The translations under genes were made by a program, and so were the position numbers. From Littorina saxatilis (taxonomy: Eukaryota; Mollusca; Gastropoda; Littorinimorpha; Littorinidae): DNA of 64,000 nt. A model generated the notes under the pieces. The model ran no database searches. It saw nothing but the letters and a program-made list of their open reading frames with translations, and was not told where the DNA came from. Positions 24,604 through 35,600 of the stretch are shown here, piece after piece (positions within the stretch are counted from its first letter, which is position 1; each line of letters begins with the position of its first letter). Location of the stretch: NCBI RefSeq assembly GCF_037325665.1, contig NC_090246.1, positions 58,052,873 through 58,116,872 on the forward strand. Direction: 5' to 3'.

Positions 24604-26034
24604 ACGTACGTACGCGCGCGCGTGTGATTAATGAGGTCATTATTATTATTTAAAATTGTATTTAGCTTCATACACTCCATCGTAATATTACATTGATTCC
24701 TTTTGCAGGAGACGTGGGGCCAGGAAATGATGCAAATCATGGTATGACTAGCTTTTGCTGTTAGCTAAATTTTTATAGTTGAACTGAACTTTGAGGATAA
24801 AGGTTTATAATTGCTTGGCATAATATCTCAACCTGTCTTTTTAACACATACAGAGTATGAATAAACAAGCAAAAGAAGAAAAAATAAGGAGAGATCAAGA
24901 ATTGCAAACGACAGCATAACAGAAATGTTCCCATTATTCTCCTGTTTTTGTCTTTCTTTATTTGGTGTTTAACGTCGTTTTCAACCGTTCAAGGTTATAT
25001 CGCGACGACCTGTTTTTGTCGTAGCTTGCTAAAATGATACAAGGTACACATGCACATCCTGAACCCAGGTCAAAAATGAGTTACTTCCCTTCGGGTCTCA
25101 TTCTATCCCTGACATGATGCCTTGGTTTTCCTTCTCTGGAGAGGAAATCGATTTTTTACATATTTAGATCTTTTCGTAATGTGTTAAAGGATGTAAGCAG
25201 ATTCGCGATCGTCGATAATGAATTTTCATGGTGTTTTGTAATTTTTAAATTACAAAGGAATTGATATGTAAGACAGTTTCAAGCGAGCTGTTTTTTGCGG
25301 CTGTATTTACTGTGCAAACAACTCTAAATATGGCAAAAGTGTCACGTGATAATCAACCCTTTGGTTTCGGCGCTCGCTGGAGCAGACGATTTTTTCTGTA
25401 ACCAGTTGACAGTGATGCAACCATATATTACGGTCTCCTTCCGGCAGCAGTCCCAAAATGTCGACTTGTTTTGACCTTAGAATGATGTCTTTATCATAAC
25501 TGTGAAGAACAGAACGGAGATCACTGTCGAAGTCGGCCAATCTGCAATCATTTTCGTCTCGCGAATACTGCTCGCGAACAACATATGGGAGATAACTCTG
25601 TATTCTTGTTTTGATAGATTCGCGTAGGAATTTAGCGTCCGGTCAGAGAGACAACTGGCGATAGCCGTGGAGCGATGATTATCAGAATGACACTTGCATT
25701 GCATCGTTATACAGGACTTCTTTTTGTTTCAGACAATCTACTGATTGACGAAAAAGGTAATTCAAGTTAATCTCCTAACCTACTTGGATTGTCTGTCCTG
25801 TTCCCGTTTATATATTTGTTGTTGCGCCGGTTTTCTGTGAAACTTTCAAGCTTTGCTGTATTTCAAATGATTATTACTTTTTTTCTTCTTTTTATTTTAC
25901 GGGAAAGCTGGATCGTAAACGAATTTAAATGACTTTATTTTTTATCGGCTATGACGTATTTACAAGGTCTTGTTCGATCATCAAAACCAAGAAGGGAAAA
26001 TAAACGAATAACAGAGTGTTCAATTTCGAACCCT

Positions 26035-26119
<85 letters not shown>

Positions 26120-29100
26120 TCGCTGATGCGTATTTCCTGATCTTTCTCTCTTCCTTGTCAGCCTGCTTTCTTCCTTCCCATCTCCCCTTTCTTGTCTGCT
26201 TCCTTCTGATCTTCCGTCATTCCATTCTTCCTTCCTTCTCTCCTATTTCTCTCCTCCTCTTTCTTCTTCACATTCCCTTCACATTCCCTTATTTCTTCTT
26301 CCTCTCCTTTTCTTCCTCCTTCTCATTCTTCTTCATATCCACAGAGTTCGTTGGCGACTGTGCGGAGATGGCAGACGGGCTGTTCCTGACTCAAGGCGAC
26401 TACACGATGTGCAAAGACGGCAAGAAGGTCAGCGTGACCCAGGCATGCCAGCAGCTGAAACCCTGTGTGGTCAAGGCCAAAGACTGGACAATGGTCTGCC
26501 AGGACAACGTCAACCCTGTCCTCGGACTCTTTTGTGCAGGTGGGCTTTTTTTTTTAGCAATTCTCAAGCTTGTCTCCAGATGTTCCTTTGATATTTTGAG
26601 GGTATGAAATGGGCTTCCTTTTCTAGCGATTCTCAATATATTGTTCGATATTTTGAGCGTATGAGTACAGTATATTGATACCGTGGAAAGTGGAGACACT
26701 GATGGATTGGGGGAGGTTGTTGCGAATTGGGTGTCTGCGCAGAGAGCAGTATATACCGGGGGAGTAGGCGGGAAACGGGGAAGGGGGGTCAGAGAACAAA
26801 GCTAGTTGACATATTCTTCTATGTTTGTGTAGTATTTTAAACATCATGGAACATTCTGCAAAGCGTTGGATTAAACTTATGACCGACGCACAGACTTGAT
26901 AGCTTTGTGTACGGACAGGCTACGTTTGGCCACTTACCTATGTTAGAGGATCTGGAAGGTAACTTCTGAAATGTTTGGTTTCAGTGCTAGACCTGAAGGA
27001 TGCTGCAGCCTCAGATTCTTCCAGTCCTGTCAGAGCTCTGGTGTCCTCAGTGTTGAACAACAACCTTCCGGAAACACAGAACCAGCCTGCCATCGTGGGT
27101 CTTCTGATCAGAACCCAGACAGTGCTTCAGCTCCAGATCCAAGCCATTCCCCAATCTCCCCAGTACATGCACTCCTTCAGCAAGACCAATGCCAGGCACT
27201 TCCATCCTCAGAAAAGCCCTGGCGCCCTTGGCGCGTTTGACCTGGTTCACAACAGCGTTGGCCCTGGTGCCTCGGAGAGGAGAAAAGACAGCGTAAGAGA
27301 TCAGCACCATCTTCCTTCAGGTTTGGCGGGACAAGACCGGTTGCGCTTCTCAGACGGCGGCATACTGATTCGAAGAAGAAAACGCCGGGGCAAGGGAAAG
27401 AGCAGAACAGAAAGAGATTTGGCGAGCGTTGCACAACTGAAAGGCGCAGGAGATGTAGGCCGAGGTCGTTACTGGGTGTGGAAAGAACAAGGAACACCTA
27501 AGCTTCCCAGCGATGGTGATGCTAAGGCGACGAAGACGTACAACCTTACAAAGAAGGGTCGACAGGACGAGAATCCAGCTGGTTCTCCGTCACCGGGTGA
27601 CGCTACACCAAAAGACAGCGCTAGCAAAACGGGAAAAGAAGCTCTCATGGAAAAACTCACAGTGGACTCGATGGTTCACTCTCCGCTTTCCTCATCAAAG
27701 GACGTTCAACGCCCAGACGAAAAATCAGAATCAAAGGTGGTCAACCAGAAAAATCAACTAGCAGGGGCTGCTACTAAGCTGAATCTACATGTGTCATCCA
27801 GCACAAAAAGCCCGGGTCTTCTGGGAGAGAAAGAAAACATTGCAAGTAACGCAGTTCTGTCAGAAAAGAAAGCTTCCCAGAGCAATGAATATAACCTAGC
27901 AGTTCCTTTGGACCTGAATGACCAGATCCCTTTTGGTGGCAAGAATCGATCGGAAACTCTAAAAGACAAAGTGGGCACGCAGCCTGATCAAGATTTAGCT
28001 CGGACGAAGTCAAGAAACAAGTCGAACATCAATCCAACACCGCCCGAGGTGTTCATGACTACTGTAGTACAAAAGATCAGCTCGCTCTTTGATCCAGACA
28101 GGGGCCAGAAACCTGATCCAAAGAACAACAAGAAGGAACTCGGGAGTTCTGCAACAGCGCCGATTATTGACCATGGTCATGATGATCAGCGCTTACAAAT
28201 GGGACAGCAGTTTGGCAGCCTCATGAGTTTTTTGCACCATCTGACCAATGTTGCTGGAGCTGACTTGCCGAGATTCCATGCGGTCCAGTCCAAACCAAAC
28301 GGCATCCGTTCGGGATTGGATCCGAAGCAAAAAGACGAACAAAGAAATCCTCCTCATGCTTTGCTGAAAAACCCGCCAACAAAAGGCGACAAAGGTGTAG
28401 ATGTGCATTTTCGCATGGTAGTGGCAAAGAAACACCCAACAAACCACATTGACCGGGGCGTCGAGATGGGCATCGTCTCTCTCACGGCAGGATCAGCGTC
28501 ACCAAAGGGCCCTGGTGCAAAGGGGCAGCTCGGACATGTCAAGGGTAAGCATTTAGGTGACATCATTTTGTGCATGCTTTAAAAGACCTACCAAATATTT
28601 GCATTGCCCTTGAGGATAAGGCACAACGCTGATCATAATTGACTTTAGCGTCCGATTCTTTTGCACTCCTAGTCTGTCTTACTCTACACAAAGAAAAAGA
28701 CCGCTACACTTGGCAAACTATGATTTGGATTTAAGCGTGATTGGCAAACTAACAAAATCAACCCATTTGATCAACCAGCTGTTTAAGAAATGAGCCAGTC
28801 AGTACTAAAGAATCAGTCAATGGACAATCCAGTCATCGTCAGACACACACACACAAACACATCGGAAGACTAAAAGAAATGCTGTGCAACACTATGTTTG
28901 CGTGTGTGTAGGTAATGGCGACATGGATGGAAAAGTATGGCGAGATCCTCAACAGAAAATGCTGGCCGCGGAGCTACGAAGGATCGTGGAGATCCACGGT
29001 TAGTATTTCTGTCAAAAAAGGGAGCTCTGGGACGTATACATACATTAAATAGATGTCCATAATGGATTTTGAAGGGGTAATCAGTTCCTGCTGTTGCATG

Positions 29101-31595
29101 CAGCTACCCACCTGTGTGTGCCTGTCACTATCCCAAATGCTCACTATCCTAAGTAAATCATCTCACTCGATGACAGAAGACGGGGAGTTGTTTACTGTGG
29201 CTGTATACCAACTTCTCCAACAAAATTAATTTGCGGAGAGAGAGAGAGATAGAGAGATGATCGATCCGCGGATTTGATGAACGTCAGTAACAGCTTTACG
29301 TGACTGGTGCCTGATTCCAAGTCTCAGCGTAGAGTTATTGTTCATGCTTCACAATGGGAACCAAATAGCACAACCGCACTATGTTCAAATCTGGCACAAA
29401 CTGTCTTTGTTTCAGAAAAGCAGAAGAGTCGACAGGGGTTGCCACTGGCGCGCAAGGGATCACTGACGGTCTTTCATCGGCTGATATCTATGCCTGGTAT
29501 GCCAAGACGTTTTTTGTGCTTCCCAGTTTACCGGAGAACTAATATGTACCACGTGCCAGTTGAGCACTCTACTACTCTGCACATGACTGATTTGAAACTG
29601 TATCTGATAAAAATCAGAGTTATTAAAAAGCCTGCGCTTAATCGTTGCCGTATACATGCATTGAAATGAGATGGACAAGGTTCATCTATTTGCACATCAT
29701 ACGACACAGTATTTCAGCAGACAGAAGATATATTCTTCTCTGGAAACAAAACTGGTTATAGTTTCTAATTACTCCTTTACTGTTTGTCAAACAGGTGTCG
29801 GACACGCTCATCAGACAGACTTGCATCAACACTCCCCAAATGTACCCACGAGGCCCGATGAACGACTGAACCCGTTGACAAACTCTGCAAAAGAGGACAA
29901 GCAGAAAGAAAGTAGGGTCAATATGCAGCCTTCAGGAGACAAACGACGGAATGGCGACACGATCAAGAAAGTTACACATCTCACCAAGAGCGATTTCCTG
30001 TCTTTTCCAAAATTCGCTGGTCTACCTGGCAACTCCTCCTCCCCGTGGAGGCTTACTGCAGGCAGGAAAGCTGTTTTGGCTTCAAGCTCTGCAAAATCCT
30101 TTCTCTTGGCAATGGAGGATAAGAAAAAAGGAGACAGTGGTCGCGCTGTTGATGAAAAGCAAGATGCCCATGCTGTCCCAGCAGCTCGAGTTAAGTTGAC
30201 CAACAAGCCCATGACGCATGTAGTGGTTCTGCCGAAAGTCGAAGACCGTCCAAACGACCATATAACAGAAAACACAAATGTCCCTAGGCTGGGCGAGGCT
30301 GGTAACAGCATCCACCTTTCCATCAGAAAACGACCCGGGATCCCTGTTGAGATGGCCACTAGTGAAAAGGGGAAACCGTCGGGCGTTTCTATGACCCCTT
30401 CAACCAACAGAAATACGAACGTGGTTTCTTTGAAAGATAAAGACGATATCATTTTTACCGACAAAAAAGAGCTCGGGGATAGACGGAGCCAAAAAGATAC
30501 AGATGCTGGGCCTGCAAAAGTAGAGCCAGTACCCGATAAAAAGATTGACAGTCCAACGAATGACAAAAATATCACTCGGCAGACTGAAACCTCGGGCAAG
30601 GGCGTATCTGCAAATAACACTAACACTCCTCCTGACCATAAGCCAACCAGTGGGCGTATCCCAACAGTGGGGATCTTGGAAAGCTTATTGTCAGGTGCCG
30701 AAGAACGGAAGCATTCAGAATCCAACACACCGGACCAAACCAATGAGCAGCCAAGTGCCAAGAGTCAAGGCCAAGTAGATACAAAAGCACAAAAAGCGAC
30801 TCGGAATGATTTTACTGCACAAAAGCAAGGACCGGAAGACCAAAGCATCAAAGAACAAAAGACACACGAGTCAACTTCTCAAGAAAAGCCCAAATTACTT
30901 GATCAGCACCCGAAGACCGAACGCATGCAGCACTCTGGCAATCCTTGGGGAAACGTAAATGTCGCAAACGTTCCAGGTAGCCAAGTCTCTGCCCTTCCTC
31001 AGGATAACGTAGATGCTGTCGAAGCTTTTAATCACCAAGGCTCTGCGAATACTTTAGATATCAAAGATGCAGCCAAATCATCTGACAATCAAGCCGCTGC
31101 CAATCCAGAAACCACCACAGATTCTGCCCCTCCCGTAGCAAAGGAAGAATCTTCCCCCCTTCCCACCAAAGAAGATTCTTCCATTCAGGACGGTTCTCCA
31201 AAGAAGATTCTTCCATTCAGGACGGTTCTGCCCCTCTTCCCGCCAAAGTAGGTTCTCCAAAGTCGACTAGCGACACAGAAACCGCCCAGACTTCCGACAG
31301 AGAAGGTGCTGCTTCTCCTCCAGTCGCCGTGGTCGCAAGCCAATCTGACGGCAACGGACAACCATATCTTCCTTCCTCCGACACCGATGCCGCAGTTCAA
31401 TCTGACAGCGCGGAACCGAGCCCAGCGTCTGACCCGGGTTTCCTGCGTGGTATGGAGTCTATTCTGCGCCCTTTCCAGGAGCTATGGAACCCTAAGAAGC
31501 CAGTGTCTGAGGACAATGAGGACCCACGTGCAATGAGATCCCTTCACCCACATCGCCATCATGCTATTCATCACGGCTTGCAAAAGGAAGAGTGA
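22488..31595 (+). CDS. Unrecognised secreted protein with two six-cysteine modules and disordered tails, 9 exons
   Basis: Exons: 22488-22536, 23443-23670, 24709-24741, 25733-25756, 26345-26539, 26985-28544, 28912-28998, 29416-29496, and a last exon from 29795. Exon 1 encodes a signal peptide (MTCLRRVFLFLLLSLF) that continues into exon 2. Exons 2 and 5 each encode a module with six cysteines, so extracellular folding is likely. Exon 6 (520 codons) and exon 9 are Ser/Lys/Gln-rich and look disordered; exon 6 has a basic patch, RRRKRRGKGK, that could be a processing site. All seven internal exons are multiples of three with phase 1 on both sides. In the given sequence the frame ends at 31251 (1,237 residues). 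A 32-bp tandem duplication at 31166-31229 causes this: without the extra copy the frame runs to the stop at 31595 (1,341 residues). I recognise no family; matrix or shell-related roles are possible but unsupported. Confidence 0.7.
22919..23242 (+). mobile_element. tRNA-derived SINE, complete, with perfect target duplication
   Basis: A 324-bp element in intron 1 of the secreted-protein gene. The head resembles a tRNA gene: TGGCCTAGCC (A-box region) and GGGTTCGAACCCC (B box, about 22979-22991). A central domain follows, then a 3' hairpin (23186-23219) and an A-rich tail. It is flanked by a perfect 12-bp duplication, TCATGACTGAAT, at 22907-22918 and 23243-23254, so it is a full insertion with both edges known. 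The central domain may belong to a known SINE superfamily such as MetaSINE, but I cannot confirm that. Confidence 0.85.
23730..24110. repeat. G-rich minisatellite around an assembly gap
   Basis: A unit of about 70 bp beginning GGCTGAGGATGGGGTGGGG and running to GATTGGGGGTG occurs just before and again just after a run of exactly 200 N (23801-24000). The gap therefore most likely hides more copies of the same tandem unit. It lies in intron 2 of the secreted-protein gene. Confidence 0.8.
24471..24625. repeat. TG microsatellite with G-run and ACGT/GCGC end
   Basis: TG dinucleotides are interrupted by a G-run near 24494-24508 and end in TACGTACGTACGCGCGCGCG near 24602-24622, about 85 bases before the exon 3 acceptor. 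Confidence 0.95.
24953..25008 (-). mobile_element. Short hairpin retroposon (about 55-nt core), copy 2
   Basis: Only 56 bp long, flanked by a perfect 12-bp duplication, CCTGTTTTTGTC, at 24941-24952 and 25009-25020. On the - strand it reads CGTCGCGATATAACC... and ends AAATAAAGAAA. It has the same outer stem (CGTCG/CGACG) and inner stem (AACC/GGTT) as the copy at 447-505, and its 5' boundary is within a base of that copy. It lies in intron 3 of the secreted-protein gene. Confidence 0.8.
26035..26117. repeat. CA microsatellite in intron 4 of the secreted-protein gene
   Basis: Pure CA array, followed by about 200 bases of CT-rich sequence that serves as a very long polypyrimidine tract before the exon 5 acceptor at 26343-26344. 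Confidence 0.95.
31166..31229 (+). repeat. Perfect 32-bp tandem duplication in the last coding exon
   Basis: Bases 31166-31197 and 31198-31229 are identical. Because 32 is not a multiple of three, the second copy shifts the frame and brings a TAG at 31249-31251. Both copies read EDSSIQDGS, but in different frames, and the frame continuing to 31595 fits the second copy. It is either a recent mutation or allele, or an assembly error. Confidence 0.9.
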
Positions 31596-31763
31596 TGAAG
31601 ACAACAGAAAGCATCCAACAGAAACAATAAGCGACGGACTACTTACACAAATAGTTAAACATTTCAAATCTGAATGGTGCTGAGTGCATGTGACTTAATG
31701 GCCAATATCTTTTGTTTCACATTTTACATTTTTTACGAATGATTATCTTTACTACACGCTAAA

Positions 31764-31800
<37 letters not shown>

Positions 31801-31821
31801 TTAGTGTGTGTGTGTGTTTGT

Positions 31822-31855
<34 letters not shown>

Positions 31856-31860
31856 GTATA

Positions 31861-31895
<35 letters not shown>

Positions 31896-32091
31896 TTGTT
31901 TTACACATTGTAATTTACCATACATCTGTTATATTCTAAGTTTTAAAACAACTAAGTATCATTTTTGCATTTTTAAACTGAGACTTTTCATGGAAAGAGT
32001 ATGTTGGTGTTTATTGTATACAGGGAGTCTTGCATGAACTACTGATTTGAAACATTATGTTCCGAAACATTATTACTTGTTTGTTTTGGTC

Positions 32092-32148
<57 letters not shown>

Positions 32149-32684
32149 TCTTCCAATTCTCAATGTTTGCACGAATAAGCTGAAACGAACAAACAAACCA
32201 GCACACAAAATCATGACGTAAACAACTCACAGGTGCATGACATCCTAATCACACTTAAAACATCACATGAGCACAGTCATCGAACCTTTACACATGAAGC
32301 AGATGTACACGCACGCGTAAACGTGTCGCGGACGAGCAGCAAAACACATTAAAACTATGCTTTTTGAGGCACAGTATAGAAACCTCCGGGGTTTTATTTG
32401 GCTATAAACATATCAGGAGGGAATAGTCATTGTTTCATACTTTCATTCTCTCTTACACATGCGAACACGAAAACAGACACGCCATTATCTTTCAGAGGCA
32501 GAGCTTTTTCAATACAATACAGTATACTACATCTACGACTAGTACTACTAGTAGTAGTTAAAGTATTTTCATTCATCGATGTTATAGGGAAGGTGCGCCA
32601 CTCTCCAAGTTGGTTTGTGCCCTTCGTTTTGACTTTGTAATAAATAAGCCCTCATTGTGACATTCTGCTGAGGTTTTTTCGCGG
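31596..32684. other. Convergent intergenic region with TG/TA arrays
   Basis: Between the tail of the secreted-protein gene (+) and the stop codon of the giant gene (-). It holds TG and TA arrays at about 31766-31891 and a TG array at 32092-32147. An AATAAA on the + strand lies at 32639-32644 and one on the - strand at 32393-32398. No other gene is visible. Confidence 0.7.
32393..32398 (-). terminator. Candidate polyadenylation signal of the giant gene
   Basis: TTTATT on the + strand is AATAAA on the - strand, about 290 bases downstream of the giant gene's TAA stop (32685-32687). Its distance and orientation are suitable; there is no transcript evidence. Confidence 0.45.
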
Positions 32685-35600
32685 TTAGAAATCTTCGCAA
32701 CACTGCCTTCTTCTCGTCTTGCCTCTGTGCACAGCGCTGCAAGGTAAGACTAATGGTTCGTCCTCCTGGCAGAAGTAGATGTCAGGCTGGTGGTAGCATA
32801 GGTAGCTCTGGTACACAGCCTCCCTGAAGGCCTTGTTGAGACTGTCGGCATCCACCGTGGACGTCATCTGCAGGCAGTCCAGAACGTCTCCATTGGCTCT
32901 CAGCAGCTGATGGTAGGACAGCCTCCGCATCTCTTGCGGATAGTCGCGAACTAACTTGTGCATGTTGTCCTCAACCAGTAACCTCACCTCGCTTTTCAAA
33001 TGCCTTGGACTGTATGACTGCCGCCTGGTCTGCTTGGTGATACTGCGGATCACCTTAGTCTCGCTACAGTTGCACCTTGTGGAGCACGCGTGCTGCCGAG
33101 GCACGCCGTTGCAAGCGTACATGTCAACAGAGGAGTCGCTCTCCCACTCGAACGCAGGTGGCGATAGGTACAGGTTGGTTGTCCGCGAAGTGCAGGCATG
33201 ACGCATTGGTCTGTCTCCTGTATGGCAGTCCTGCTCATAAAGGTCTGCGTCGTCGTCAAACAGAGGTGGACAGTACTGCTTTCGTCCAGAGGGTTTACAC
33301 TGAGAGTTTCTGTGTGAAGTCGTCTGATGTCTATCGACAAAATCTTGCATGAACTTGTCTGAACCGTACTTAGGTGGAGAGAGGTGCCTGTTTTTCCTGG
33401 GGAATAAAGAAGGCTGACAATCTCTATATTCCATAGTTTGAGCATCGCAGTTTATATCGCTGTCTCTGTATCTGCAGCGCTGTTGTCTGTGTCGCAAAGA
33501 TTTTTGAGTGTCTTCAGGAAGCGTTGACATGAAGATTTTAGGAGCTTTCTTTTTCTTTACGCATTGAACAGACTCCATGGAATAACTCCCGTCTGGACTG
33601 TCGGTTCTTTGACGACATCTCTGCTCCTGAATCCTAATGTTGGGCTTGTTTTTCGTTCTCATAGAAAATTCTTTTTTGCTGTAGTTTTTAACAGCCGGGT
33701 TGCCTCTGCTGAAAGCAAGCCTAACCTGGGATTGACAATCCCCGGCTGTGTCAGAATGAGTGACTTTCAGTGTTGCTGTTGTTGCGGGCTTGTAGTTGTA
33801 TGGCATGCATGTCCTAGTAGGGAAAATCTGCCTTTCAGGTCTGAGGCAACTAACATTACCAGAGTTACGATTGAAACGGACATTACCTGAGGTACGATTA
33901 AGGATTGACTCGGACAGCACTGTGCTGTGTTTGAACGTCGGTTCTTGTGTGGAGTAAAAACTGCAACAGCTCTTGAACGCAGTAACCTCAGAACGCTTAC
34001 TCGGGCACTTTCGTCTTGGCCTGACTGTCTCCTCTTCATCATAGCTGTCGGTCTCACAACTCACCGAGGAGCTTATTTCCACTGTGCTTACGCTGATTTC
34101 TGAACTACAGCCGTCGCTGTACTCGTGGACACGGGACTCAAAGAATTGACTGTCATCTCTTGTATTGCTGGCCCTGTTTATGGCTGTACGGGTCGTTCTG
34201 TGAAAGCCTCCTGATGGGTGAGAAGAAGTGCGCTGTTCCGTGAAGCTGACCTGCCTCGTTGGCTGTAGTAACACAGAGCAGAAACCCTTCCACCGTCTCG
34301 TGATTCCCTGGTCTAAAGCCGCCATGGTCACTGCCGCCACCATACGAGACACATCATTCAGCGTCAGCAGATACTGAATATCGGAGCGAGACTCACAGAC
34401 TTTTAGGGCGCAGCTTCTCTGCCCGGCTCTTCTGTCCTTGTGTTGCCCAACTTTTCTGAAAGCATCCGACGCCACCTGTTTCGCGAGTCTTTGTAAGTGA
34501 GTGAAATAGTCCTCGTGAGTCCGCATGACCTCGGTTGTTTGGCACTGATTTGAGTATTGCCGGCTCTGATTTAGGTCGTTATTGTGTCTGCGAATGTGTT
34601 TACCGTGCATACACTTTTTGGGAGATGATCTCACTGTGGTGTCGCCCCATGGCTTTTTACTGATTCTACGCACGTCTTTCTTCACTAGTGCTTCGCGCCC
34701 AACACTGTTCGTTGCAGGGCGCCGGACGGGTGCTTTTAAATTCGTGACAGAAGTGTAGGAAATAGTACTGTCCGATTTGGACTTACGACAGATATGTTGT
34801 CGCATTTTTCTTCCATGTAGTGGACAGTCTCGTGTTGCCACCTGTGCGCAGTCACTCAAACAACGCCGTGGCGAACAGTTATTGGCGCAATCAAGTCTAT
34901 ATAATTGGGTCGAGCTACAAGCATTAGGTAGTCTATTTCTCCGACATGTATGCCTAAGCAGTGTTGGTAATCTTCTGGCCGACGCCACCTGCACGGACGA
35001 ATGACACAGTTTGTCAACGATGCGCCGTTGCATCACGTGAGGTGTGTAATAGGTATTGCTTGGGGTCTCCTCAACAGAGTGTGTCTGGGAATATATCTTG
35101 TGCACGCCCCTGGAGATATTACATGGGGACTGTACTTGGTATATCTGGGAGGTCGCCTCATGCACGGTTATAGTAGAGGTGCTGAGAGTGTCATCAAGGC
35201 GCTCAAGCTGTGTGGCAACTGCCGCCGAGGCCAACCGCTGGGAATGGTGCAGAAGACGTTTCACCCTGGCTCTCTTCATTTCTGCCTGTAGCTGTTTGTG
35301 TCTGGTTCTCATCTTTTCTTCCACTATCTCTCGCCTGGTGGCCATGATGGCCTTACTCAAAACGAACTGTGTTTTCTGTGTGAGCTGGGCCAACATTTCC
35401 TGATTTCTCAACGTGCGTCTTGCTTGACCCAGTCTCCTTGCCGCTTCTTCTTGAATAGATGCCAGACGCTTCGTTCTTATATTCCTCTTGACTGAAAAGC
35501 TGTGCGTTGTTCTCAGCTGGTTGCTACTGACCCCAGAGGCGCCACAGGAAGAAACAACGGAAACAACGGAGCTGCTTGACTTATGAGCCAGCCTAAAGTT

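Noticed and set aside
29826-30761. A 311-codon frame on the - strand
   Set aside because: It is the antisense shadow of the last exon of the secreted-protein gene and has no independent support.
31254-31328. An intron in the last exon of the secreted-protein gene as explanation for the frame change
   Set aside because: The exact 32-bp duplication explains the shift fully, and both copies encode the same peptide in the two frames.
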